64,000 bases of DNA from Spirosoma sp. (lineage in GTDB: Bacteria; Bacteroidota; Bacteroidia; Cytophagales; Spirosomataceae). The notes beneath the pieces were generated by a model. The model did not search any database. It was not told the origin of the DNA and saw nothing but the letters and a program-made list of their open reading frames with translations. Location of the stretch: positions 310,001-374,000 of the forward strand of contig NZ_JAPLET010000017.1 in NCBI RefSeq assembly GCF_026391055.1. The letters run 5' to 3'. The position numbers and the translations under genes were made by a program. Below, piece by piece: positions 54,397 through 62,007 of this stretch. Numbering within the stretch: the stretch's first letter is position 1; every line of letters begins with the position of its first letter.

Positions 54397-54912
54397 TTAG
54401 AACGGTAAGTCGTCATCACTACTATTGCTCTCAAAGGGTACTGGTTCGGGCTCCCGGCGGGCAGGCGCTGCCTGCTGACGAGGGGCGACCTGGGGTGCCG
54501 GTTGCGGGCGGGAAGCGGGCTGCGCCGGAGCCGCCTGCTGGCGAGGAGCTTCGTAAGCAGGTTCATCAGGCCGCTCACTATTAGGGCTTCCCAGCAGTTG
54601 CATGGTGGTGGCGCGTACACGCAATGAAGTGCGCTCTTTACCTTCCTTATCCGTCCACAACTCCGTTCGTAAACGTCCTTCAACGTAAACGGAATTTCCT
54701 TTCTTTAAATATTTTTCGGCCACTTTAGCCTGTTCATTCCACAATTCAACCCGAAACCATTCGGTTTGCTCAACTTTTTCACCGTTTCGGTTTGTATATT
54801 TTTCGGTCGTTGCCACGTTGAATGTTGCGACAACAGCACCACCATCCAGATAACGTACTTCAGGATCGGCACCCAAATTGCCGATTATTGTCATCTTGTT
54901 AAGACTTGCCAT
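54397..54912 (-). CDS. ssb: Single-stranded DNA-binding protein
   Basis: A 171-residue SSB that coats single-stranded DNA in replication and repair. The N-terminal OB-fold (about 1-110) starts ASLNKMTIIGNLGADPEVRY and includes WFRVELWNEQAKVAEKYLKKG and VYVEGRLRTELW. A Pro/Ala/Gln-rich disordered linker (about 115-160) leads to the acidic partner-binding tip DDDLPF. The start is ATG. It lies between mutY and gldE on the same strand, in the conserved Bacteroidota cluster. Confidence 0.97.
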   Translation of the reverse strand: MASLNKMTIIGNLGADPEVRYLDGGAVVATFNVATTEKYTNRNGEKVEQTEWFRVELWNEQAKVAEKYLKKGNSVYVEGRLRTELWTDKEGKERTSLRVRATTMQLLGSPNSERPDEPAYEAPRQQAAPAQPASRPQPAPQVAPRQQAAPARREPEPVPFESNSSDDDLPF

Positions 54913-54985
54913 GCTCTTGATTTTGTTGGTTATCTACAAAAATGGGTAGTGTTAAAGAAGATTAAAGATACTGAAATATACCGGC

Positions 54986-56074
54986 TTATGCAAACTGTTT
55001 CGCCAAATAGTTTGTAATCAAAACCGGCTTCGGAAGTATACTTATTTCCGCCTGCGAATACCACTGTAAACCAATCGGCAAAGTGCCGATTTCGGTTTCG
55101 GGTAAGTCGACCAGAAAAAAATAGGCCCGTATTCGCTGATGCGACAAAAGCTGCATCGCTTCAACCGGCGCTTCGACCAGCGTTCCCTTATTCACTAAAC
55201 TACTCACTGATTCGGATAAAGGTATATCCCGCAACGCAGTTTTAGGCTCATCGGTTTCTACCAGATAAAAATCATACAGATTTTGCCAGATGTCGCGACC
55301 CACTCGTTCCTGAAGCGCCAGGCGTCCACCTTGTTGAAAAACCAGATAACTGAAGAATCTTTCCCGAACCGGAGCCTTTTTTGATTTAACGGGTAACTGA
55401 TGCTGACGACCAGTCAAATAAGCGACACATTGTTGCTGAACAGGACAGAGTAAACAGTCGGGAGCAACGGGTGTACAGTGTATGGCACCAAACTCCATGA
55501 TGGCCTGATTATACGTGGCCGGGTCAACTGCTGCCTGCATCAGTTGCGTAGCCAGTGCAGCAAATGTTTTTTTGGCGGTTGTTGTCGTGATATCATCGGT
55601 AACACCGAACACCCGTGCCAGTACCCGATACACATTTCCATCTACGACAGGTACGCGTTCGCCAAAGGCGAAAGAGGCTACAGCCGCAGCCGTGTAGGCC
55701 CCTATCCCCTTCATTTTCAATAGGTCATGATACGTGTTCGGAAACTTACCGTCCAGTTTCTCGGTTACGTAGCGGGCAGTCTGGTGGAGATTTCGGGCCC
55801 GCGAATAATAACCGAGCCCCTGCCAGAGACGCAGGAGTTCACGTTCATCGGCATTCGCCATATCCGAGATGGTCGGGTAAGCGTCAACGAAGCGCTCATA
55901 ATAGGGTTTACCCTGGGCTACACGGGTTTGCTGGAGTATAATTTCAGACAACCAGATGTAGTACGGATCAAGTGTATGACGCCACGGGAGGTCACGTTTA
56001 TGGATACTATACCACTGCTCGAGGGTCGGAGCAAAAGTGATTTCGATATCGTTAGAGTCTGATTGCCAATCCAA
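54986..56074 (-). CDS. mutY: A/G-specific adenine glycosylase
   Basis: A 362-residue MutY that removes adenine opposite 8-oxoguanine. Blocks are RDLPWRHTLDPYYIWLSE, IILQQTRVAQG, the helix-hairpin-helix LKMKGIGAYTAAAVASFAFGE, the catalytic Asp in VVDGNVYRVL, and the iron-sulfur pattern C-X6-C-X2-C-X5-C in HCTPVAPDCLLCPVQQQC. A C-terminal NUDIX-like domain (about 225-355) recognises 8-oxoguanine. The start is a TTG at 56074, the first reasonable start after an upstream stop; no ATG precedes RDLPWR. Its start is divergent from hup, 141 bases away. Confidence 0.95.
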   Translation of the reverse strand: MDWQSDSNDIEITFAPTLEQWYSIHKRDLPWRHTLDPYYIWLSEIILQQTRVAQGKPYYERFVDAYPTISDMANADERELLRLWQGLGYYSRARNLHQTARYVTEKLDGKFPNTYHDLLKMKGIGAYTAAAVASFAFGERVPVVDGNVYRVLARVFGVTDDITTTTAKKTFAALATQLMQAAVDPATYNQAIMEFGAIHCTPVAPDCLLCPVQQQCVAYLTGRQHQLPVKSKKAPVRERFFSYLVFQQGGRLALQERVGRDIWQNLYDFYLVETDEPKTALRDIPLSESVSSLVNKGTLVEAPVEAMQLLSHQRIRAYFFLVDLPETEIGTLPIGLQWYSQAEISILPKPVLITNYLAKQFA

Positions 56075-56146
56075 AATAAACAGGAAAAATAAGACGTTAC
56101 CTTATAAAAACGGAAGCACAGGGTTTTATAATTTATGGGAAACCCC

Positions 56147-56154
56147 TACCTTTG
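56147..56154 (+). promoter_or_regulatory. Candidate -7 box for hup
   Basis: TACCTTTG matches TAnnTTTG and lies 62 bases before the hup GTG. No clear TTG sits at the standard -33 distance. Confidence 0.4.
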
Positions 56155-56215
56155 TGCTCCCATTTTTGAGAGCCCAATTTTCAACAATACAGTAAACGTT
56201 AAAGTTTAAGAAGTC

Positions 56216-56518
56216 GTGACGAAAGCAGATGTAATTGCCGAGATCTCCGATAAGACCGGAATTGACAAGGCAGAAGTGACCAACACACTGGAAACTTTTT
56301 TTTCAGTAGTTAAAGACTCGCTGGCCGAGGGAGAGAACATTTATGTGAGAGGGTTCGGCAGCTTCATCAACAAGAAAAGAGCTAAGAAAGTAGCCCGGAA
56401 TATATCGAAGAATACCGCTATGGTAATTGACGAGCACTTTATTCCGAGTTTTAAGCCCGCCAAAGTATTTGTTGAGCAGGTGAAAACCAGCGACAAAGCT
56501 AAAGTTGCAGCTGAGTAA
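56216..56518 (+). CDS. hup: HU-family DNA-binding protein
   Basis: A 100-residue histone-like protein that bends and compacts DNA. It starts at a GTG with TKADVIAEISDKTGIDKAEV, has the beta-arm region VRGFGSFINKKRAKKVARNI with the family GFGxF signature, and then KNTAMVIDEHFIPSFKPAK; the usual PxFKPGK block appears as PSFKPAK. The C-terminal tail is short and Lys/Ala-rich. It starts a plus-strand run hup - TPR protein - small ribosomal-type peptide - rng. Confidence 0.95.
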   Translation: MTKADVIAEISDKTGIDKAEVTNTLETFFSVVKDSLAEGENIYVRGFGSFINKKRAKKVARNISKNTAMVIDEHFIPSFKPAKVFVEQVKTSDKAKVAAE

Positions 56519-56556
56519 CAACCAACACAATTAGAGCAAGCTTGGGCGTTTGCATC

Positions 56557-57453
56557 ATGAAGACTACCCTTATGAATAAATCTGTGTTGTTTGTTATCAT
56601 CCTGGCTTCGGCCCTGACGGTTGGGTTATACTCCCTCCCGAAGGTGGTTGTGCGTAATGACAGCAAGCAGCTTAGTGCAGCCAGCGAGGGAGGTCATGCG
56701 ACGCAAACGCCCACAGTTGCCCAATCGGGTGCCGATTCACTCAACGTTACAGCGAAAGGAAATGGAGCCGATGCGTCGGCAATCCATGAGAAGCCCATAT
56801 CGCCGGAGCAACAAAAGCGCTTAAGAACACTGGAAACTGAGTTTGCCTCGGCAGGCCCAGCCCAGAAAGAACCCATTGGAGAGAAGTTGATTGCCCTTTT
56901 TCGCGACCTGACCCGTTATGATAGCGCAGCTCACTATGCGGGATTAGTGGCAATGGCACAGCCCAATGAGCGAAACCTGCTGCGTGCAGGCGACGAACAT
57001 TTCGAAGCGTATACCTTTGCGGTAGATGATAAAAAAACCGCTCTCTTAGGCCAGAAAACCCGGGAGTTTTACCAGCAGGCTCTGGCCAAAAATCCAAATC
57101 TGCTGTCGGCAAAGGCTAATATGGCAATGACTTATGTCAATACCGATACGCCCATGCAGGGAATAATGCTGCTGCGTGAAGTGTTGAAACAGGAACCAAC
57201 CAATGAATTGGCTCTGTTCAATTTGGGCTTACTGTCCATGCGGTCAAATCAGTACGAACGGGCTGTAGAGCGATTCCGACAAATTTTGGTGAATAACCCA
57301 ACCAGCCGGAAAGCACAGTTTTACCTGGGTATCAGTTTAGCAGAAGCCGGTCAGAAAGCAGAAGCAAAACAGGTACTAGCTCAGGTGAAAAAGCAGGAGA
57401 AAGACCCGCAAATTTTGGCAGCTGTTCAGGAATACGAGGAGCGGCTAAAGTAA
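56557..57453 (+). CDS. Membrane-anchored TPR protein
   Basis: A 298-residue protein with an N-terminal transmembrane or uncleaved signal helix (about 9-26, [18 protein letters not shown]) and an extracytoplasmic spacer. At least three tetratricopeptide repeats lie at about 150-290, including TREFYQQALAKNPNLLSAKANMAM and NLGLLSMRSNQYERAVERFRQIL. TPRs mediate protein contacts. The ATG at 56557 gives a normal anchor; a TTG at 56542 is also in frame. It follows hup by 38 bases and is probably co-transcribed. A TPR gene between hup and rng is common in this phylum (recollection). Confidence 0.85.
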   Translation: MKTTLMNKSVLFVIILASALTVGLYSLPKVVVRNDSKQLSAASEGGHATQTPTVAQSGADSLNVTAKGNGADASAIHEKPISPEQQKRLRTLETEFASAGPAQKEPIGEKLIALFRDLTRYDSAAHYAGLVAMAQPNERNLLRAGDEHFEAYTFAVDDKKTALLGQKTREFYQQALAKNPNLLSAKANMAMTYVNTDTPMQGIMLLREVLKQEPTNELALFNLGLLSMRSNQYERAVERFRQILVNNPTSRKAQFYLGISLAEAGQKAEAKQVLAQVKKQEKDPQILAAVQEYEERLK

Positions 57454-57591
57454 CGAGTATAAGCATGTTGGGTCAAATCAGCGATTGTTTCAGCTTTTAG
57501 TCATACAAGCCGGAGCAAATGTAGAAGACGATCCATCAACAATGAGTAGAGGGCTTGATCAGGTGATTGGCCGACACATATTTTTCAACCA

Positions 57592-57606
57592 TTAAACACT
57601 GTTTAA
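57592..57606 (+). promoter_or_regulatory. 15-base palindrome matching the TetR operator core
   Basis: TTAAACA-C-TGTTTAA is a perfect palindrome around a central C. Eleven bases (TAAACACTGTT) are shared with the two operators of the efflux locus at 17,449 and 18,121. It ends two bases before the ATG of the 29-codon gene. It may be a regulator site or a chance match. Confidence 0.35.
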
Positions 57607-57608
57607 CT

Positions 57609-57698
57609 ATGCCTTGCGGTAAGAAACGGAAACGGCACAAAATTGCCACACACAAGCGGAAAAAACGGCTCAGAAAAAACCGGCACAAGAAAAAATAG
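57609..57698 (+). CDS. 29-residue AURKAIP1/COX24-domain small ribosomal-type protein
   Basis: A 29-codon gene: MPCGKKRKRHKIATHKRKK then RLRKNRHKKK and a TAG. It is extremely basic and matches, from memory, a tiny protein annotated in Bacteroidota as an AURKAIP1/COX24 domain protein. That family includes mitochondrial mS38 and mycobacterial bS22, both parts of the small ribosomal subunit. It is therefore probably a ribosomal protein. It is too short for common gene-calling thresholds. It lies between the TPR gene and rng on the same strand, with a palindrome directly before its ATG. Confidence 0.8.
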   Translation: MPCGKKRKRHKIATHKRKKRLRKNRHKKK

Positions 57699-57790
57699 TT
57701 TGTAGTTTGTGGTTTGTAGTTAAAACAATAAGCAGCAACCTAACGGCCAATGCATTAACTAACTTCGACTGGAAACTACAAACTACAAAC
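57698..57790. repeat. GTTTGTAGTTTG inverted repeat
   Basis: GTTTGTAGTTTG at 57698-57709 (repeated loosely to 57721) pairs with CAAACTACAAAC at 57779-57790. It is intergenic text of a type often found in Bacteroidota. It may form a stem after the small gene. Confidence 0.4.
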
Positions 57791-57798
57791 TTATCAAT

Positions 57799-57846
57799 AG
57801 AAGCCTCGGCCGGTCTGTAAAGTCCGAACGTGGCTTCTTTCTTTTT
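57799..57846 (+). terminator. Candidate terminator before rng
   Basis: AGAAGCC (57799-57805) pairs with GGCTTCT (57832-57838), with an inner CG/CG pair, and TTCTTTTTAT follows. It may end the hup-TPR-small-gene transcript 30 bases before rng. Confidence 0.5.
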
Positions 57847-57876
57847 ATATTGCCATTCTAACCGTACATTCATCTT

Positions 57877-59439
57877 GTGAGTAATGAATTAGTTATCAGT
57901 TCGACTCAGAAAGGTGATCGGATTGCGCTCTTGCAGAACAAGAGATTGCTGGAGTATCACGAAGAAGAGTTAGACAGCAGCTTTACCGTTGGCGATCTAT
58001 ACTTAGGAACAGTCAAAAAACTATCTTCAGGGCTCAACGCTGCTTTTGTGGACGTTGGCCATGAGAAAGATGGCTTCTTGCACTACCAGGACTTGGGACC
58101 GAATATCAATTCGCTCAACAAGCTTGTTAAAGATGTAATCGCCAAGCGCGTCACTACCGGGCGGCTCAACCAAAATCAGTTGGAGCCAGTTATCGATAAA
58201 ATTGGGAAAATCGATAAGGTACTGACAAAAAACGCTCCTATTCTGGTTCAGATAGTTAAGGAACCTATCTCGACCAAAGGTCCACGCCTTTCCTGCGACA
58301 TTTCTATTGCCGGACGTTATTTAGTTCTGGTACCATTTTCGGATGGGGTTAACCTGTCAAAAAAAATCACCGACCGTGCCGAGCGGTCGCGGCTGATGCG
58401 GCTGATGTCGTCGCTTAAGCCTAAAAACTTTGGTGTAATCGTTCGCACTGTTGCGCAGGATAAAGATGTTGAAGAACTCGATCGGGATCTGCAACACTCA
58501 CTTGCCAAATGGGACCAGGCCATAAAATCGCTTTCAGAAGCGAAACCCCGTGATAGAATTCTGGGCGAGATGAATCGGGCTTCGTCTATTCTGCGGGATA
58601 TGCTCAATGAATCCTTCGAGAGCATTACCGTCGACACCCGCGAGTCGTTCGATGAAATCAGGGATTACATCCATACCATTGCGCCCGATAAAGAGAAAAT
58701 TGTAAAACTCCATACCGGTAAAACAAAAGTTTTTGAAGCACTAGGGCTGGAAAAGCAACTCAAATCGTTGTTTGGCCGCTCGGTTAGCTTACCTGGTGGC
58801 GGTTATCTAATTATTGAACATACCGAAGCATTGCACGTAATTGACGTCAATAGCGGTAACAAATCAAATTCGGAGGAAGATCAGGAGGCAACGGCTATTA
58901 GCGTAAACCGCGAAGCGGCTAAAGAAATAGCTCGACAGCTCCGGTTGCGCGATATGGGTGGCATTATTGTCATCGATTTCATTGACATGAAGAAAGCAGA
59001 AAACAAAAAACTTCTGCAGGACATCATGCGCGACGAAATGAAGCCGGAGCGATCGAAGTTTACCATTCTTCCATTAACGAAGTTTGGTTTAATGCAGATA
59101 ACGCGCCAGCGGGTTAGGCCAGAAATGAACATTGTTACCCGCGAGGTTTGCCCTACCTGCGGAGGTACCGGTACTATTCAGGCCAGCGTTCTGGTGACCG
59201 ATGTTATTGAGAATAATCTCGACTATATTCTGACCAAACAGAATGAACGTGGCATATCTATTTCAATGAACCCATTCTTATACGCTTATTATACTAAAGG
59301 CATCTACTCAAAACAGATGCAGTGGTACATGAAGTACAAAACATGGGTTAAGATCGTCAAAGACACATCTTTAGGCATTGTTAACTTCAAATTTTTCAAT
59401 AAGTCAGGAGAGGAAATTGAGGTTAGTAATAACACCTAG
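57877..59439 (+). CDS. rng: Ribonuclease G/E family endoribonuclease
   Basis: A 520-residue RNase G that cuts 5'-monophosphorylated RNAs and helps mature 16S rRNA. It starts at a GTG (SNELVISSTQKGDRIALL). The S1 domain (about 38-130) has VGDLYLGTVKKLSSGLNAAFVD. The catalytic metal Asp residues are in HVIDVNSGNK and GGIIVIDFIDMK. The zinc-link motif CPTCGGTGTI (about 425) permits dimerisation. It lacks the long RNase E scaffold tail, so RNase G is the better name. A very strong bidirectional terminator follows. Confidence 0.94.
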   Translation: MSNELVISSTQKGDRIALLQNKRLLEYHEEELDSSFTVGDLYLGTVKKLSSGLNAAFVDVGHEKDGFLHYQDLGPNINSLNKLVKDVIAKRVTTGRLNQNQLEPVIDKIGKIDKVLTKNAPILVQIVKEPISTKGPRLSCDISIAGRYLVLVPFSDGVNLSKKITDRAERSRLMRLMSSLKPKNFGVIVRTVAQDKDVEELDRDLQHSLAKWDQAIKSLSEAKPRDRILGEMNRASSILRDMLNESFESITVDTRESFDEIRDYIHTIAPDKEKIVKLHTGKTKVFEALGLEKQLKSLFGRSVSLPGGGYLIIEHTEALHVIDVNSGNKSNSEEDQEATAISVNREAAKEIARQLRLRDMGGIIVIDFIDMKKAENKKLLQDIMRDEMKPERSKFTILPLTKFGLMQITRQRVRPEMNIVTREVCPTCGGTGTIQASVLVTDVIENNLDYILTKQNERGISISMNPFLYAYYTKGIYSKQMQWYMKYKTWVKIVKDTSLGIVNFKFFNKSGEEIEVSNNT

Positions 59440-59465
59440 CCGTATAGTAAAATTTTACCATACGA

Positions 59466-59518
59466 CTAAAAAGGTAATAGCCAAAAACGCTGGGCGTTTT
59501 TGGCTATTACCTTTTTAG
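59466..59518. terminator. Bidirectional terminator, perfect 25-bp stem
   Basis: Bases 59466-59490 pair perfectly with 59494-59518 around the loop TGG. AAAAA and TTTTT on the flanks make it work both ways, between rng and the acyltransferase gene. Confidence 0.9.
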
Positions 59519-59532
59519 AAAGAGTATATTAA

Positions 59533-60648
59533 TTAGCGAAGTACTTCCATTTCCAGCAGTTCTCCAAATACTTCCTGTCCTACGAGTGCTTCTATTGACT
59601 CGACTTCCTTCAGGTTCATGAGGAGATCCCGCAAATCTTCTGTTATTTCATACGTCTGATAATTCTGTCTGTCGAAGAGGATAGGCGCCTGTTGAAGATC
59701 ACAGAGCGAATATCGTTCTTCATTGAAAACCGGTTGAAAATCAGCCCGTTTTGATAGGCTGTTCAGCGGCTTTTCAGGCTCTAAAAATAGGTGCATATAA
59801 TTCCACCCTTCCCATTGTTCGGGATATTTGTTTAGAAAAGGCCAGAAAGCATCATATAGCTGCTGCATAGCTTCCTGGCAATATAGCTCCCGGTCACTTC
59901 GTACAATTGGCCTTATCGGTTTGAGATAGTGCAGCGTATTCATACTATCGGCACCCCGATAACTTACAACGGGTACAATGGGAACTCCTGTTACATGCGA
60001 TAGATAACCAACCCCTTTGCGGGTTAAAACACGTCGGTTACCAAATCGTACGGATAAAAATTGTGCTTCATCTCCGGCATCGGGAAATGTTTCCGGACTG
60101 CCATCTACATAAACGATAAGTGAGCGACCTGCTTTTAGCTCCCGTAGAACGGTTAATCCTGCCGACGGTCTACCAGCCTCTACTACGCGAAAGACATTTG
60201 TTAAGCCATGCTTTTTACGCAACCCTTCGATGTGCTCTGCCATACCGTCACCCTGACTTCGGTTCATGTTACTACCTACGAGCAGTACACAATCAACTCC
60301 CTGCCTAAAAAGCACACTAGTCAGTAAGCGATAAGATCCAAGATGGTACGTACAATAGATTCGAGGGCCTTCTGCGTGCTTACCTACCTTCCTCCTTCCG
60401 CGTAGATTTACTAAATCACCGGCACTTAAAAACTGCTGGTCGAAGGTGGTGAAAATCTGCTGCAACAATAGATCCCGGAACATTGTTTCATGTTTTTGCC
60501 GGGGAATTGTCGGCAGGATATTTTCAACTGTGGCAGAGAACGTGGTGAATTTCATGAGGTAGCCTTGCTCTTTAGCAAGGTCTACCTTCTCGAAGTGTGC
60601 ACGGCAGTGATCAAGTTCTTGTTTGTACAGTTGCTTTGCGGTCAGCAT
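59533..60648 (-). CDS. Lipid A-type acyltransferase with a PqqD-like C-terminal tail
   Basis: A 371-residue protein. The first 300 residues resemble the LpxL/HtrB (LABP) acyltransferase family: IYCTYHLGSYRLL holds the active-site His region, with RRKVGKHAEGPRI before it, then LIVYVDGSPETFPDAG and VLTRKGVGYLSHVTGVPIVPV. There is no N-terminal membrane helix, unlike true LpxL. The last 65 residues (FNEERYSLCDLQQAPILFDR, YEITEDLRDLLMNLKEVES) are not part of that family; their pattern recalls PqqD-like recognition domains of peptide-modifying enzymes. It starts 13 bases after a 54-codon Cys-Cys peptide gene. Acylation of that peptide is my inference; a role in lipid modification is the alternative. 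Confidence 0.75.
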   Translation of the reverse strand: MLTAKQLYKQELDHCRAHFEKVDLAKEQGYLMKFTTFSATVENILPTIPRQKHETMFRDLLLQQIFTTFDQQFLSAGDLVNLRGRRKVGKHAEGPRIYCTYHLGSYRLLTSVLFRQGVDCVLLVGSNMNRSQGDGMAEHIEGLRKKHGLTNVFRVVEAGRPSAGLTVLRELKAGRSLIVYVDGSPETFPDAGDEAQFLSVRFGNRRVLTRKGVGYLSHVTGVPIVPVVSYRGADSMNTLHYLKPIRPIVRSDRELYCQEAMQQLYDAFWPFLNKYPEQWEGWNYMHLFLEPEKPLNSLSKRADFQPVFNEERYSLCDLQQAPILFDRQNYQTYEITEDLRDLLMNLKEVESIEALVGQEVFGELLEMEVLR

Positions 60649-60661
60649 GGCATACAGTAGG

Positions 60662-60826
60662 TTATCGGGTAGCGACTATTTTACCACTAGGGCCCAAATC
60701 CCATTCGCTGCAGCAACGGGGTGTGTCACCAAGGAATTTAAGGAGGTTGGCCGATTCAGATTTAGCAATTGAGTTAGAGATTGCTTTTACAACTTGGGCT
60801 GGTTTGATAGCGAATTGCTTTTTCAT
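60662..60826 (-). CDS. 54-residue peptide, candidate modified-peptide precursor
   Basis: A 54-codon gene beginning MKKQFAIKPAQVVKAISNSI and ending with the segment FLGDTPRCCSEWDLGPSGK and a few more residues. The N-terminal half is a basic amphipathic helix with no export signal. The C-terminal third has a Cys-Cys pair (38-39), Asp, Trp, Gly and Pro, like a RiPP core. I chose the ATG at 60826; a longer frame to 60892 has no better start. It is the first gene of a two-gene minus-strand operon with the acyltransferase (13-base gap) and has a TAGCTTTG box upstream. It is not a known family to me. Confidence 0.6.
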   Translation of the reverse strand: MKKQFAIKPAQVVKAISNSIAKSESANLLKFLGDTPRCCSEWDLGPSGKIVATR

Positions 60827-60871
60827 GATAGTTATTGATTGGCTTGTGTTTGTAGTTCCTTTTTGGTGATA

Positions 60872-60879
60872 CAAAGCTA
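60872..60879 (-). promoter_or_regulatory. Candidate -7 box for the peptide/acyltransferase operon
   Basis: TAGCTTTG on the minus strand (60879-60872) fits TAnnTTTG and lies 45 bases before the peptide ATG. ATTG occurs 20 bases further upstream. The divergent LytTR gene starts at 60985, so this 158-base gap serves both. Confidence 0.45.
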
Positions 60880-60984
60880 CCGGCTTAATCAAGGGCCATC
60901 AATGGTGAAAAATGTCCGAATCTACGCTTGGAATTAGTTAATTATTACCACTATCTTAGTAAGAGTTTTGAATAAGGAGACAGC

Positions 60985-62007
60985 ATGAAGGAAATTCAAC
61001 TAACGCGGGGCTTCCTAAGAAAACCAACAAATAGCGTATTGATTCTGTTGAGCATCGTATTGCTAATAGAGGCCTTATCGTGGTCTATTGGTTACGATAT
61101 AAAAGCTCATAAAGTGCAGGAAGCCGGTGGCTATTTGCACTATGTAGGCCTATTACTACGCTCGTTTTTTATTCCAGAGCTGGTTACTCTTTTTATTACT
61201 GTCACCCTACTCAACCATTTCCATCATTGGTTTAATTTGAGGAACATTTCCAACGACTGGCGGTCTATCGGAAATTACGAGTTACAGTTCCTTCCCGTTT
61301 TACTAATCGCTTTTTGGGTATTCAATCCGATTACTCAAACAATACGTTATCTCCTGGTCTTCTTTCCAAATTATTCTATTAGTGGCTATTGGGAAAAATA
61401 CATTGTCGAAACGTTCCGGTGGAATGTATACTTCACGTATTTATTTCCGATTCTGCTAATAGGTTATATCGCGCTGAACATCTCTCTCCTTCAGGATTAT
61501 CTAAAGCAAAGGCGAGAAGCCTTAGAGGCTGCGGAGGCCGAAGCCGCTAAAGTGGCTCAGGAGGCACTTGCTTTATCGGCAACGTTTTCGCCAAAGCCCA
61601 TTGTCCCATCGCCTTACTTGTCTTATCTGAAAGGGAAAAATCCGCTGGGTGAATTGGATTTTCCGGTTAATGATGTCTATTATTTTACTATTGAAGAACG
61701 ATTTTACTACGCTGAGTTGGCCAAAGGACGTTATTTAATCAGTAAGACGTTAAATGACCTGGAAGCGGAGCTGGACCCCACTCAGTTCTTTCGTATCAAA
61801 CGTGACTATATCGTTAACCGACAAGCGGTATTGAATTACGCTTATTGGGAGAATGGTAAATACATTGTTCGGCTCAATGTTCTTGAAGGCCATGATATAA
61901 TTGTCCCACGGGCCCGAATGCAGGAATTCAGGGAGTGGCTTCAAAATAATCAGCGCCCTCTATCCAGCACAGACTCTCTGGAAAAAACGTTTACAGATAG
62001 TTTTTGA
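60985..62007 (+). CDS. Membrane LytTR-family transcriptional regulator
   Basis: A 340-residue one-component sensor-regulator. Four transmembrane helices fill the first 175 residues (near 17-37, 50-78, 104-132 and 155-176), a short Ala/Glu coiled coil follows (about 180-205), and a LytTR DNA-binding domain lies at about 225-330. That domain includes YYFTIEERFYYAELAKGRYL, FFRIKRDYIVNRQAVLNY and IIVPRARMQEFREWL. Membrane signals are thus passed directly to DNA. It is divergent from the peptide/acyltransferase pair, and control of that promoter is inferred from position. Its 3' end overlaps the convergent LuxR gene by 17 bases. Confidence 0.88.
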   Translation: MKEIQLTRGFLRKPTNSVLILLSIVLLIEALSWSIGYDIKAHKVQEAGGYLHYVGLLLRSFFIPELVTLFITVTLLNHFHHWFNLRNISNDWRSIGNYELQFLPVLLIAFWVFNPITQTIRYLLVFFPNYSISGYWEKYIVETFRWNVYFTYLFPILLIGYIALNISLLQDYLKQRREALEAAEAEAAKVAQEALALSATFSPKPIVPSPYLSYLKGKNPLGELDFPVNDVYYFTIEERFYYAELAKGRYLISKTLNDLEAELDPTQFFRIKRDYIVNRQAVLNYAYWENGKYIVRLNVLEGHDIIVPRARMQEFREWLQNNQRPLSSTDSLEKTFTDSF

